Part shown: positions 1-6,496 of the stretch, piece by piece
Layout: each line of letters begins with the position of its first letter
Numbering within the stretch: the stretch's first letter is position 1
From: an uncultured Micrococcales bacterium
Lineage (GTDB): Bacteria > Actinomycetota > Actinomycetes > Actinomycetales > Microbacteriaceae
Direction: 5' to 3'
Length of the DNA stretch: 7,935 nt
Assembly (NCBI GenBank): GCA_913056225.1
Contig: CAJXMQ010000043.1
Location: 1 to 7,935, forward strand
Program-made: the position numbers and the translations under genes
The notes under the pieces: generated by a model
Told to the model about the DNA's origin: nothing
Database searches by the model: none
What the model saw: only the letters and a program-made list of their open reading frames with translations

Positions 1-1149
1 TTTGACGATGTTGACTTAGACAAAATTGCAGCTGGGATTCAAAAGGTGCGCACCTCCAGCTCCTCATCTCAAGCAAGCGAGAGGCTTAGGGATCTGGTTG
101 AGAAGGTCATTCGGCCACAAAGCCATAAGTTGTGGAAAAAAGAAAGTTCCAGGTTTCCAAACTTCACCTTCGCAGAACTATTAGGCCACGCCATCCTAAA
201 CCGCCCCTTCAACCCACTACTTTCACCCCTTCTGACAGCCCTGGGAATCTTTCTGTTCAACATTTTCAGAGAAGCAGCCGACTTTGCCTTGATCAGAACC
301 TTCATTGTTTGGGCGATTGTCTTTGTGATTTATCTGATTGCATCTCAAATCAAAGTCACCACTGTCGAAAGTGGCATCTGGCTATTCGGGTTCGTGGTTG
401 TGCTCAGCAGTGTCATAAGTACCTACGCCAGTGTGGTTTTAGTCGGAGAGCCATTTTTCTCGATTGCGTTCATCACATTTTTGGTCTATTTCTTTTGGCA
501 ACTATTGAACACTCTGGTGGTGGCTGGGGTTAAAGCGATTTTCGATAATTCAAAATCAGTTGAAGAAGAGCTTGCCAAACTCAACCAATCCGGAGCACTG
601 GATAGCAGTGTTAGGGAGATAATTGGTCGAATCAATTCCAGAGAGCTAGCAGACCATCTTCACTCAACAGTTCAAAACCAAGTGTTAGCAACGTCACTCA
701 GGCTTGAAAAGGAAAGCCTAAGCCAAGAACAAATTGCCAAAGAGCTTGATGTCTTAGAAAGCATCTTGGAATCAGATGCTCTCTCTGGATCTAATCAACC
801 CCAGGGTGATCTAGAAACTGAGCTTCAGGATATAAAACTTCGCTGGGAAGGGTTTGTAACCATCAATTGCAGCCTCAATGTTGAGATTGCCCGGGTTGAC
901 AGCAAGAGAGTGCAGCAGGTTTTAGAAGAAGCAATCTCGAATGCTGTCAGGCACGGGCATGCGGAAAGCATAGATGTCTTGATAGCCGAATCAGGCGAAA
1001 GTATTTTCATTTCGGTAACTGATGATGGGTTCGGTCCCCGAGGAGGAAAACCTGGTCTTGGTAACTCTTTGTTTGAGACGGCTAGCAATGGCAGATGGAA
1101 ACTTGAAGCAATTGATGCGGGCGGTAGCCGCTTGATTGTTTTGGTCTAG
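1..1149 (+). CDS. Membrane sensor histidine kinase (GHKL ATPase), 5'-partial
   Basis: This is probably an inner-membrane sensor kinase, although the signal and partner response regulator are unknown. The frame is open to the left edge, so the GTG at 46 is unlikely to be the true start and the N-terminus is missing. Numbering from that GTG, a polar N-terminal part with a serine run (residues 4-8) precedes four hydrophobic segments (about 57-76, 81-102, 109-133, 137-166), which look like a four-helix membrane domain. A helical dimerisation region follows, with an H-box-like stretch RELADHLHSTVQNQ in which H206 is the likely phosphoacceptor. The C-terminus is a GHKL ATPase domain: the N-box includes EEAISNAVRHGH (N299), then DDGFG (326-330) and GLG (337-339). 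Compared with NarX/LiaS/DesK-type kinases (HDxxxQ), the Asp after the His is Ser and the Gln is Asn. It converges on the hut operon and has no obvious functional link to it. The fold assignment is fairly secure; active kinase status is inferred. Confidence 0.8.
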   Translation, partial: FDDVDLDKIAAGIQKVRTSSSSSQASERLRDLVEKVIRPQSHKLWKKESSRFPNFTFAELLGHAILNRPFNPLLSPLLTALGIFLFNIFREAADFALIRTFIVWAIVFVIYLIASQIKVTTVESGIWLFGFVVVLSSVISTYASVVLVGEPFFSIAFITFLVYFFWQLLNTLVVAGVKAIFDNSKSVEEELAKLNQSGALDSSVREIIGRINSRELADHLHSTVQNQVLATSLRLEKESLSQEQIAKELDVLESILESDALSGSNQPQGDLETELQDIKLRWEGFVTINCSLNVEIARVDSKRVQQVLEEAISNAVRHGHAESIDVLIAESGESIFISVTDDGFGPRGGKPGLGNSLFETASNGRWKLEAIDAGGSRLIVLV

Positions 1150-1182
1150 CAAATATTGCAAAGCCCATCTCTGATTTCTTCG

Positions 1183-1296
1183 TTACTGAGAGCAAGCAAG
1201 GTGGAATACGACTTTGAGGTCATCAAAAACCCCCTGTTTGTCCTTCACTGTGCCTGCTATCCCAAGAGCAGCAAACAGCGCCGTTCTTTTTTGGCA
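1183..1296 (-). other. Possible small or broken ORF after hutH
   Basis: In the convergent gap, one minus-strand frame is open for 37 codons before a TAA and reads like protein: an alanine/leucine-rich stretch RTALFAALGIAGTVKDKQG, then GVFDDLKVVFHLACSQ. It has no ATG, GTG or TTG at a sensible upstream place. An ATG at 1297 lies just upstream but in another frame, separated by a run of six A (minus strand). With five A the ATG would read MPKRTALFAALG and join this frame. It could be a frameshifted remnant, a homopolymer error hiding a real small gene downstream of hutH, or chance. I do not recognise the protein. The plus strand is also open here in the phase of the upstream kinase, until a TAA at 1303. 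Confidence 0.2.
1248..1292 (+). terminator. Weak candidate terminator after the kinase gene
   Basis: On the plus strand an imperfect stem pairs CTGT (1248-1251) with ACAG (1275-1278) and TGCT (1255-1258) with AGCA (1267-1270), with an unpaired internal loop. It is followed by CGCCG and then TTCTTTTTT ending at 1292. The T-run is convincing but the stem is short and interrupted, and the spacing to the T-run is long. It lies about 100 bases after the kinase stop. I saw no better hairpin in 1150-1330 on either strand, so the end of the hut transcript is not identified. Confidence 0.2.
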
Positions 1297-1330
1297 TGTG
1301 GATAACTAATGAGTTTCGTAGTCTTATTTG

Positions 1331-2821
1331 CTATGAAATTAGCTTTTCGGCTTTCTCAAGCTGCTCGCTCATGTATTCATCTGGACCAAACCCAGAAACC
1401 ACTTTTCGCAAACCCGCAATCATTTCAGCCGATTTTGGTGATGGCTTCAGTGGTTCTCGAAGCTCGATTGCCCTGGCAGCTACGACAAGTTCGATCGCTA
1501 TTACACGACGCAGGTTGGCAACTACCTTTAGTAACTTTCGAGCCGCATGCCAACCCATGGAGACATGGTCCTCCTGCATGGCTGATGAAGGAATGGAATC
1601 AACGCTTGCTGGCACCGAGAGTCGTTTGTTCTCACTAACAAGCGATGCTTGGGTGTATTGAGCAATCATCATCCCTGAGTCGACACCTGGGTCATAAGCA
1701 AGGAAGCCAGGCAAACCTCGGTTTCGGGAGGTGTCTAGAAACCTATCGGTTCTTCTTTCGGAAATTGAGCTTAGATCGGTGCTGGAGATTGCCAGAAAAT
1801 CCAAAACATGACTGACTGGCGCACCGTGAAAGTTGCCGTTGGATGTCACCTCACCATTTGCCAAAACCACTGGATTATCAATCACTGACTCAAGTTCTAT
1901 CTGTGCCACTCGCTCGGCATGGGCAAGCGTGTCCCGTGCAGCCCCCGCGACTTGTGGGGAGCAACGCAGTGAGTAGGCATCTTGCACCACTCCGTCATCG
2001 TGCCTGTGAGAGCTCACAATTTCGCTTCCCTGGAGCGCGTCAAACATGTTTTTTGCACTCTGAACCTGGCCCGGGTGGGCTCTTAGTCCGGAATGCAGAA
2101 TGTCCCTGAAAACCTGATCTGTTCCCATCTGACCTTCAACACTCATAGCCGCCACTACATCTGCAGTTTCAAGCAGTTTTCTCAAATCGGCAATTGCCAA
2201 AATCAACATCCCCAACATCCCGTCGGTTCCGTTAATTAGAGCCAAACCCTCTTTCTCTGCCAGCTGCACCGGTTCGATGCCGTGTCTGGCCAAAAGCTCA
2301 GAGGCTGGTTGGAAATCCCCATTTTCATCTTTTGCCTCACCTTCTCCCATGAGCACCAGTGCGCAGTGGGCGAGGGGTGACAGATCTCCTGAACACCCGA
2401 GCGAGCCATATTCCAAGACTTTCGGTGTTATTTGGTTGTTCAAAAGTGCCGCATAGGTCTTGGCGGTTTCGGGTCGAACTCCAGTGTGACCAGAACACAT
2501 AGTTTTTAGTCTTAGCACCATCATTGCTCTGACAACCTCTGTCTCAACCACCTCGCCCATTCCAGCGGCGTGAGAACGAATAAGTGATTTCTGAAGCTGA
2601 ACACGGTCTTTGGGCAGGATGTGTTTTTGAGCCAAAGCCCCAAAGCCAGTTGATATGCCATAAACAGGGGTTTCTGAATTTGCCAGGCGATCTATGTGAT
2701 CCCTGGTTTTTTGCATTGCCTGCATCGACTCATCGGAGATTTTTATCTTTGCCCCGCGGCGAGCAATTTCAACCACCTCTTCCATGGTGATACCTGAGGT
2801 GGAGATTACAACTTCCTTCAT
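1331..2821 (-). CDS. hutH: Histidine ammonia-lyase (histidase)
   Basis: HutH catalyses non-oxidative deamination of L-histidine to trans-urocanate and ammonia, the first step of histidine degradation, in the cytoplasm as a homotetramer. At 496 residues it is close to the usual family length of about 510. The conserved YGISTGFG block is at 54-61, RSHAAGMG at 82-89, the MIO-forming tripeptide within GSLGCSGDLSPLAH at C143-S144-G145, and the C-terminal QEDHVSMG block is present. The MIO triad is Cys-Ser-Gly instead of the textbook Ala-Ser-Gly; I recall CSG from actinobacterial histidases, so it is probably functional. The ATG at 2821 is preceded by GAGAGG (2828-2833) at six-base spacing, the best Shine-Dalgarno sequence of the hut operon. 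It lies only 3 bases after the hutI stop and is the last clear gene of the hutU-hutI-hutH unit. Confidence 0.97.
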   Translation of the reverse strand: MKEVVISTSGITMEEVVEIARRGAKIKISDESMQAMQKTRDHIDRLANSETPVYGISTGFGALAQKHILPKDRVQLQKSLIRSHAAGMGEVVETEVVRAMMVLRLKTMCSGHTGVRPETAKTYAALLNNQITPKVLEYGSLGCSGDLSPLAHCALVLMGEGEAKDENGDFQPASELLARHGIEPVQLAEKEGLALINGTDGMLGMLILAIADLRKLLETADVVAAMSVEGQMGTDQVFRDILHSGLRAHPGQVQSAKNMFDALQGSEIVSSHRHDDGVVQDAYSLRCSPQVAGAARDTLAHAERVAQIELESVIDNPVVLANGEVTSNGNFHGAPVSHVLDFLAISSTDLSSISERRTDRFLDTSRNRGLPGFLAYDPGVDSGMMIAQYTQASLVSENKRLSVPASVDSIPSSAMQEDHVSMGWHAARKLLKVVANLRRVIAIELVVAARAIELREPLKPSPKSAEMIAGLRKVVSGFGPDEYMSEQLEKAEKLIS

Positions 2822-2824
2822 GAT

Positions 2825-3982
2825 TTACCTCTCATAAATCAGCTCGCCTGCTCTATAAGTCTTCAAAATCAAATCAACACCCGGGCGATAGGCCAGGTGA
2901 ATAAAGTTCGGTGCGTCCAAAAAGACAAAATCGGCTCGTTTTCCCACTTCAATTGCCCCGAGGTTTTCTTCCCTAAGCGCCAAGGCGCCTCCTCTGGTGG
3001 CAGCCCAGAGCGCCTGTTCAACGGTGAAATTCATCTCCCTCACCGCCAAAGCAATGCAAAAAGGCATAGATGAGGTGAAGCTGGTGCCCGGATTACAGTC
3101 TGTTGCTAGGGCTACTTTCACCCCCGCCTCAATTAGTTTTGATGCGTCTGGATAAGGTGAATTAGTTGAAAACTCAACTCCTGGCAACAGTGTTGCCACT
3201 GTATTTGAACTCGCTAGAGCCTTGATGTCGGCTTCGTTCAAATAGGTGCAGTGATCGATGCTGGCAGCATCCAGCTCACAAGCGAGCTCAACCGCGCCAA
3301 TGTTTGCTATTTGGTTTCCATGCAACCTTGGTTTGAGACCATGCTCAATTCCTGCAAGCAAAACTCTTCTAGCTTGGTCAACATCGAAAGCTCCCTGATC
3401 ACAAAAAACGTCAATCCATTTAGCACTGGTCGCCCTTGGAATCATTTCATCGATGACGGTCTGTAAATAATGTTCTGGCAGGACTCCCTTGGGTGTCACG
3501 TGGGCTCCCAAAAAAGTGACCTGAGATGTGAACTCGGATGCGATTTCAATGCTCTTTATTTCGCTTTCAACACTGAGCCCATAGCCAGATTTGATTTCGA
3601 ACTCAGTGATCCCCGAGCGTTTGAATTCATTCACTAAATTTTGAACATTTTCCCGCAACTGATCGTCAGTTGCTTCCCTGGTGGCACTCACAGTTGAATG
3701 AATTCCAGCCGGTTGATAATCAGCACCTGACATTCTTCCCGCAAAGTCTCCCTCCCGAGATCCAGCGAAGACCAAGTGGGCGTGGCTGTCGACAAACCCT
3801 GGGATGCAGGTCTTCCCCATTGCATCAATGTGTGAATCAGCTTCAGGAGCTTCATGCCTTGGACCAACCCAGCTGATTACGCCATCTTCAAATACAAACG
3901 CTGCGTCGTTCTCTGTCCAGACCTCACCCTGGTTCAATCCGGTTCGGGTTAGTGAACCTATGTTGGAAACTAGCGTTTTCAT
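2825..3982 (-). CDS. hutI: Imidazolonepropionase
   Basis: HutI is a cytoplasmic metal-dependent amidohydrolase that opens the ring of 4-imidazolone-5-propionate to give N-formimidoyl-L-glutamate, the third step of histidine degradation. It has 385 residues, slightly short for the family (about 400-420) but complete. The metal-binding HxH is H67 and H69 in DSHAHLVFAGSREGDFAGR. Further likely ligands and catalytic residues are H221 in LHGNQ and D295 in ATDCNPGTSF, matching the pattern known from Bacillus subtilis HutI. The block FEIKSGYGLS (128-137) is also typical. The ATG at 3982 overlaps the hutU stop in an ATGA arrangement. No good Shine-Dalgarno sequence precedes it, so translational coupling to hutU is likely. 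Confidence 0.97.
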   Translation of the reverse strand: MKTLVSNIGSLTRTGLNQGEVWTENDAAFVFEDGVISWVGPRHEAPEADSHIDAMGKTCIPGFVDSHAHLVFAGSREGDFAGRMSGADYQPAGIHSTVSATREATDDQLRENVQNLVNEFKRSGITEFEIKSGYGLSVESEIKSIEIASEFTSQVTFLGAHVTPKGVLPEHYLQTVIDEMIPRATSAKWIDVFCDQGAFDVDQARRVLLAGIEHGLKPRLHGNQIANIGAVELACELDAASIDHCTYLNEADIKALASSNTVATLLPGVEFSTNSPYPDASKLIEAGVKVALATDCNPGTSFTSSMPFCIALAVREMNFTVEQALWAATRGGALALREENLGAIEVGKRADFVFLDAPNFIHLAYRPGVDLILKTYRAGELIYER

Positions 3983-5640
3983 TCGGTGTCTAGCATTGGA
4001 ACGTGGACGTGTTTTTCCCTCGCAACTCGATTGGCGATTTCATATCCCGCATCCGCATGCCTGATGACTCCCATTCCGGGGTCATTTGTTAGCACTCTCG
4101 ATAGCTTTTCACTGGCTAACTTAGTTCCATCCGCAACCGAGACTTGGCCTGCATGCATTGAGCGACCCATGCCAACTCCTCCGCCGTGATGCAATGAAAC
4201 CCAGCTGGCGCCACTGGCAACATTCAACATTCCGTTTAGCAGTGGCCAATCAGCAATCGCATCACTGCCATCCAGCATGGCTTCGCTCTCCCTATAGGGG
4301 CTTGCAACGGAACCGCAATCAAGGTGATCGCGTCCAATCACTATCGGGGCACTCACCTCACCCGAAGCAACCAACTGGTTGAACTTCTCGCCAGCCTTGT
4401 CACGCTCCCCGTAACCCAACCAACAAATTCTGGCGGGCAGACCTTGGAACTCGACTCGTTTTTGGGCCATGTTTATCCAACGGTGCAGGTGCTTGTTTTC
4501 TGGGAAAAGATCTAGCACGGCCTGGTCGGTGCGGTGAATATCCTTTGGGTCTCCGCTAAGCGCCACCCAACGGAAGGGTCCTTTCCCCTCGCAAAATAAT
4601 GGGCGGATATAAGCAGGGATAAAACCAGGAAATTTAAATGCGTCGCCAAAACCACCCTGCCTAGCTTCATCTCGGATTGAATTTCCGTAATCAAACACTT
4701 CGGCACCCTTGTTCATGAATCCGACCATTGCCTGAACGTGTTTGGCCATGGAAGCCTTGGCTCTCTCTGAAAACTCTTTGGGGTTAGATTCTGCATAAGC
4801 ACGTGAATCTTCCAACTCGACTCCCTCGGGGATGTAATAAAGGGGGTCATGAGCTGAAGTCTGGTCAGTGACTATGTCAATTGGAACATCCATTTTGAGT
4901 AGTTGGTCAAATACAGTTGCCGCATTGCCAACCAGACCAACAGAGATTGCCTTTTTCTGGTCGCGGTAACGGGTCACGCGTTCGATAGCGTCCTCTAAAT
5001 TGTCAGCCATTTCATCCAAGTAACGGGTTTCGATTCGCTTTTGCAAACGTGACTCATCGATGTCCACGATCAGACATGTTCCCTCGTTCATGGTCACTGC
5101 AAGTGGTTGCGCTCCACCCATTCCGCCACACCCCGCTGTCAGGGTCAAGGTTCCAGCGAGCGAGCCTGAGAAACTTTTCTCGGCAACCGCAGCAAAAGTC
5201 TCATAAGTGCCCTGCAAGATTCCTTGGGTGCCGATGTAAATCCATGAACCAGCGGTCATCTGCCCATACATGGTCAGGCCCATCTGTTCTAGCCTTCTGA
5301 ACTCGGGCCAGGTTGCCCAGTCACCAACTAGGTTTGAGTTTGCCAGGATCACCCTTGGTGCCCACTCGTGGGTTGCAAAAACCCCAACCGGCTTTCCGGA
5401 TTGGACCAGCATGGTCTCGTCGTTTTTTAGATTGGTGAGGGTTTTCACCATGGAGTCAAAGCTTTCCCAGTTTCGGGCCGCTTTTCCATTGCCCCCATAA
5501 ACAATTAGTTGCTCTGGATGCTCTGCCACTGCAGGGTCTAGGTTGTTTTGAAGCATTCTCAAAGCTGCTTCTTGCTGCCAGCCCTGGGCTGAGAGTTGAT
5601 TGCCGGTTGCTGCCTTGATTAGTCGCGTCGTTGCTGTCAT
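3979..5640 (-). CDS. hutU: Urocanate hydratase (urocanase)
   Basis: HutU adds water to urocanate to form 4-imidazolone-5-propionate, the second step of histidine degradation, using tightly bound NAD+ as an electrophile. From the ATG at 5640 it is 553 residues, the usual family length of about 555. Family blocks seen are QGWQQEAALRMLQNNLD near the N-terminus, the glycine-rich NAD+ segment GCGGMGGAQPLAVTMNEG (170-187), and ARICWLGYGERDKAGE, where C406 corresponds to the catalytic-region cysteine (C410 in Pseudomonas). The frame remains open to 5712, but the 24 extra residues are not family-like and would cover the HutR site, so I chose 5640. Weak GGAA (5648-5651) lies seven bases upstream. It is the first gene of the hutU-hutI-hutH operon and overlaps hutI by four bases. 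Confidence 0.97.
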   Translation of the reverse strand: MTATTRLIKAATGNQLSAQGWQQEAALRMLQNNLDPAVAEHPEQLIVYGGNGKAARNWESFDSMVKTLTNLKNDETMLVQSGKPVGVFATHEWAPRVILANSNLVGDWATWPEFRRLEQMGLTMYGQMTAGSWIYIGTQGILQGTYETFAAVAEKSFSGSLAGTLTLTAGCGGMGGAQPLAVTMNEGTCLIVDIDESRLQKRIETRYLDEMADNLEDAIERVTRYRDQKKAISVGLVGNAATVFDQLLKMDVPIDIVTDQTSAHDPLYYIPEGVELEDSRAYAESNPKEFSERAKASMAKHVQAMVGFMNKGAEVFDYGNSIRDEARQGGFGDAFKFPGFIPAYIRPLFCEGKGPFRWVALSGDPKDIHRTDQAVLDLFPENKHLHRWINMAQKRVEFQGLPARICWLGYGERDKAGEKFNQLVASGEVSAPIVIGRDHLDCGSVASPYRESEAMLDGSDAIADWPLLNGMLNVASGASWVSLHHGGGVGMGRSMHAGQVSVADGTKLASEKLSRVLTNDPGMGVIRHADAGYEIANRVAREKHVHVPMLDTE

Positions 5641-5650
5641 AACCAAATTC

Positions 5651-5692
5651 CACAACTTCTTCGATTGCAAAACAACACGAGTTTCACAACTT
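5651..5692 (-). repeat. Paired 8-bp direct repeat in hutU leader
   Basis: AAGTTGTG occurs twice on the minus strand, at 5658-5651 and 5692-5685. The copies start 34 bases apart, a little over three helical turns, and both continue with a purine and AA. The distal copy abuts the inverted repeat. The pair could be half-sites for a second regulator, or chance in an AT-rich leader. Confidence 0.3.
5664..5669 (-). promoter_or_regulatory. Alternative hutU -10 box, activator-type model
   Basis: On the minus strand TGCAAT matches the -10 consensus at four of six positions, with no recognisable -35 box 17 bases upstream. Transcription would start near 5657, placing the centre of the inverted repeat about 45 bases upstream. 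That is a position suited to an activator compensating for the missing -35, and I recall HutR being described as an activator in Corynebacterium. It would give a leader of about 17 bases carrying the weak GGAA. Confidence 0.3.
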
Positions 5693-5712
5693 TTGTCTGA
5701 AATATCAGACAA
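5693..5712. promoter_or_regulatory. HutR operator candidate in the hutU/hutR divergon
   Basis: A perfect inverted repeat has 8-bp arms TTGTCTGA and TCAGACAA around AATA. Its core, TCTGAAATATCAGA (5696-5709), matches 13 of 14 positions of the HutR motif I recall from Corynebacterium resistens (TCTGwwATwCCAGA), and the adjacent gene encodes an IclR-family protein. Arm length and location make a HutR binding site very likely. It is the only copy I found in the window, so one site probably serves both arms. The motif comparison rests on memory and should be verified. Confidence 0.8.
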
Positions 5713-5728
5713 TATAGTTATGACTCAA
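5701..5728 (-). promoter_or_regulatory. Candidate hutU promoter, repressor-type model
   Basis: Reading the minus strand, TTGAGT (5728-5723) and GATATT (5706-5701) are separated by 16 bases and each matches the sigma-70 consensus at four of six positions. The -10 element lies inside the inverted repeat, so bound HutR would block this promoter. It would give a leader of about 55 bases before the hutU ATG. A rival placement nearer hutU is listed separately. Confidence 0.35.
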
Positions 5729-6496
5729 ATCCCTGCCGCTGAGAGAACATTGAGACTATTAACCACCATGGCAAAAATCGGTCAGCCAACCTCTGCAAGC
5801 CTGCTTGCGCAACGACTGGGCATTCCACGTTCAAGTGTTTATCAACTTTTGGCAGAACTTGAAAAACAAGATTTTGCGATTCACTTCTCAAAAGAGCGCA
5901 AATGGGGCCTGGGGGTGAAATCCTTTGAAATCGGCTCCGCCTACTCCAGACACCAGCCACTGGAGCGACTTGCCAGACCAGTTGTTGAGAAGTTAATTGC
6001 AGAACTAAACCAAATAACTCTGGTGAGTGGTCACCTAGCTGTTTTAGATGGTGATCAGGTGCTTTATCTTCTGGAGCAAAAAGGAAAGCCTTCGCTGGGG
6101 CTGATAACCGATGTCGGTATCAAGCTACCCGCCCATCTGACTGCAAGTGGCAGGGCAATGTTGCAAGGTCTTTCTGATAAACAACTTCGAGCGAATTACG
6201 GTGGTTTTGAATACCTGCAAAGGCGGACTGAACTAGGTCCCGGGACTTTTAGGCAATTGCAAGAGCAACTAAAGACCGAGCGTGAGCTTGGTTATTCGTT
6301 AGAAGTTGATGAGGTCACGGTTGGTTTCGCCTCAATTGGAGTGGGGCTTAGAAATCACCTCGGTCAGGTGATTGCGGGACTTTCAATAACTTTTCGTTCC
6401 AGCGCTTTGGACAAAATGCCGATAGAGCAGATTGTGAAAAAAATGGAAGCAGAGAGCCAATCGCTTTCTAGAAAGTTTGGTCATCATGACAACTGA
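5720..6496 (+). CDS. hutR: IclR-family transcriptional regulator of hut genes
   Basis: This 258-residue protein has the IclR layout. An N-terminal winged helix-turn-helix covers about residues 4-65, with LLAQRLGIPRSSVYQLLAELE (28-48) as the HTH. The C-terminal effector-binding domain covers about 80-250, with the typical block LPAHLTASGRAML (136-148) and GYSLEVDEVTVGFASIGV (191-208). Lying between the two hut arms and next to the inverted repeat, it very likely senses a histidine-pathway compound and controls both transcripts, including its own. I chose the ATG at 5720 because the family's first helix (AAERTLRLL) begins five residues later; an upstream extension from 5600 runs through the operator and part of hutU. 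No Shine-Dalgarno sequence precedes the ATG, so translation may be leaderless. The symbol rests on context and my memory of HutR in Corynebacterium. Confidence 0.88.
   Translation: MTQIPAAERTLRLLTTMAKIGQPTSASLLAQRLGIPRSSVYQLLAELEKQDFAIHFSKERKWGLGVKSFEIGSAYSRHQPLERLARPVVEKLIAELNQITLVSGHLAVLDGDQVLYLLEQKGKPSLGLITDVGIKLPAHLTASGRAMLQGLSDKQLRANYGGFEYLQRRTELGPGTFRQLQEQLKTERELGYSLEVDEVTVGFASIGVGLRNHLGQVIAGLSITFRSSALDKMPIEQIVKKMEAESQSLSRKFGHHDN

Noticed and set aside
1150..1305. Read-through extension of the kinase gene after its TAG
   Set aside because: The frame stays open for 51 codons, but the ATPase domain is already complete and the extra residues look unlike a domain.
1843..2109. Plus-strand reading frame of 88 codons inside hutH
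   Set aside because: It is antisense to a well-conserved part of histidase, has no family features, and is a shadow of hutH codon usage.
2281..2330. Second HutR-like site (TCTG...CAGA at 2285-2302)
   Set aside because: The half-sites are ten bases apart instead of six and lie inside the hutH coding sequence.
5675..5688. CRP/GlxR-like catabolite site (TGTGA on the minus strand)
   Set aside because: Only one half-site is present; the matching TCACA at the right spacing is absent.
5641..5712. Longer hutU with an extra 24 residues from an ATG at 5712
   Set aside because: The extension is not family-like, gives an over-long urocanase, and crosses the inverted repeat and promoter region; the ATG at 5640 gives the usual length.
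5600..5719. Longer IclR regulator starting at 5600
   Set aside because: It would overlap the start of hutU and read through the operator; IclR proteins normally begin just before the AAERTLRLL helix.
6464..6475. Perfect 12-bp palindrome CTTTCTAGAAAG before hutG
   Set aside because: It lies in the hutR coding region, has no second copy, and is short enough to be chance; its AGAAAG half more likely serves as the hutG ribosome site.
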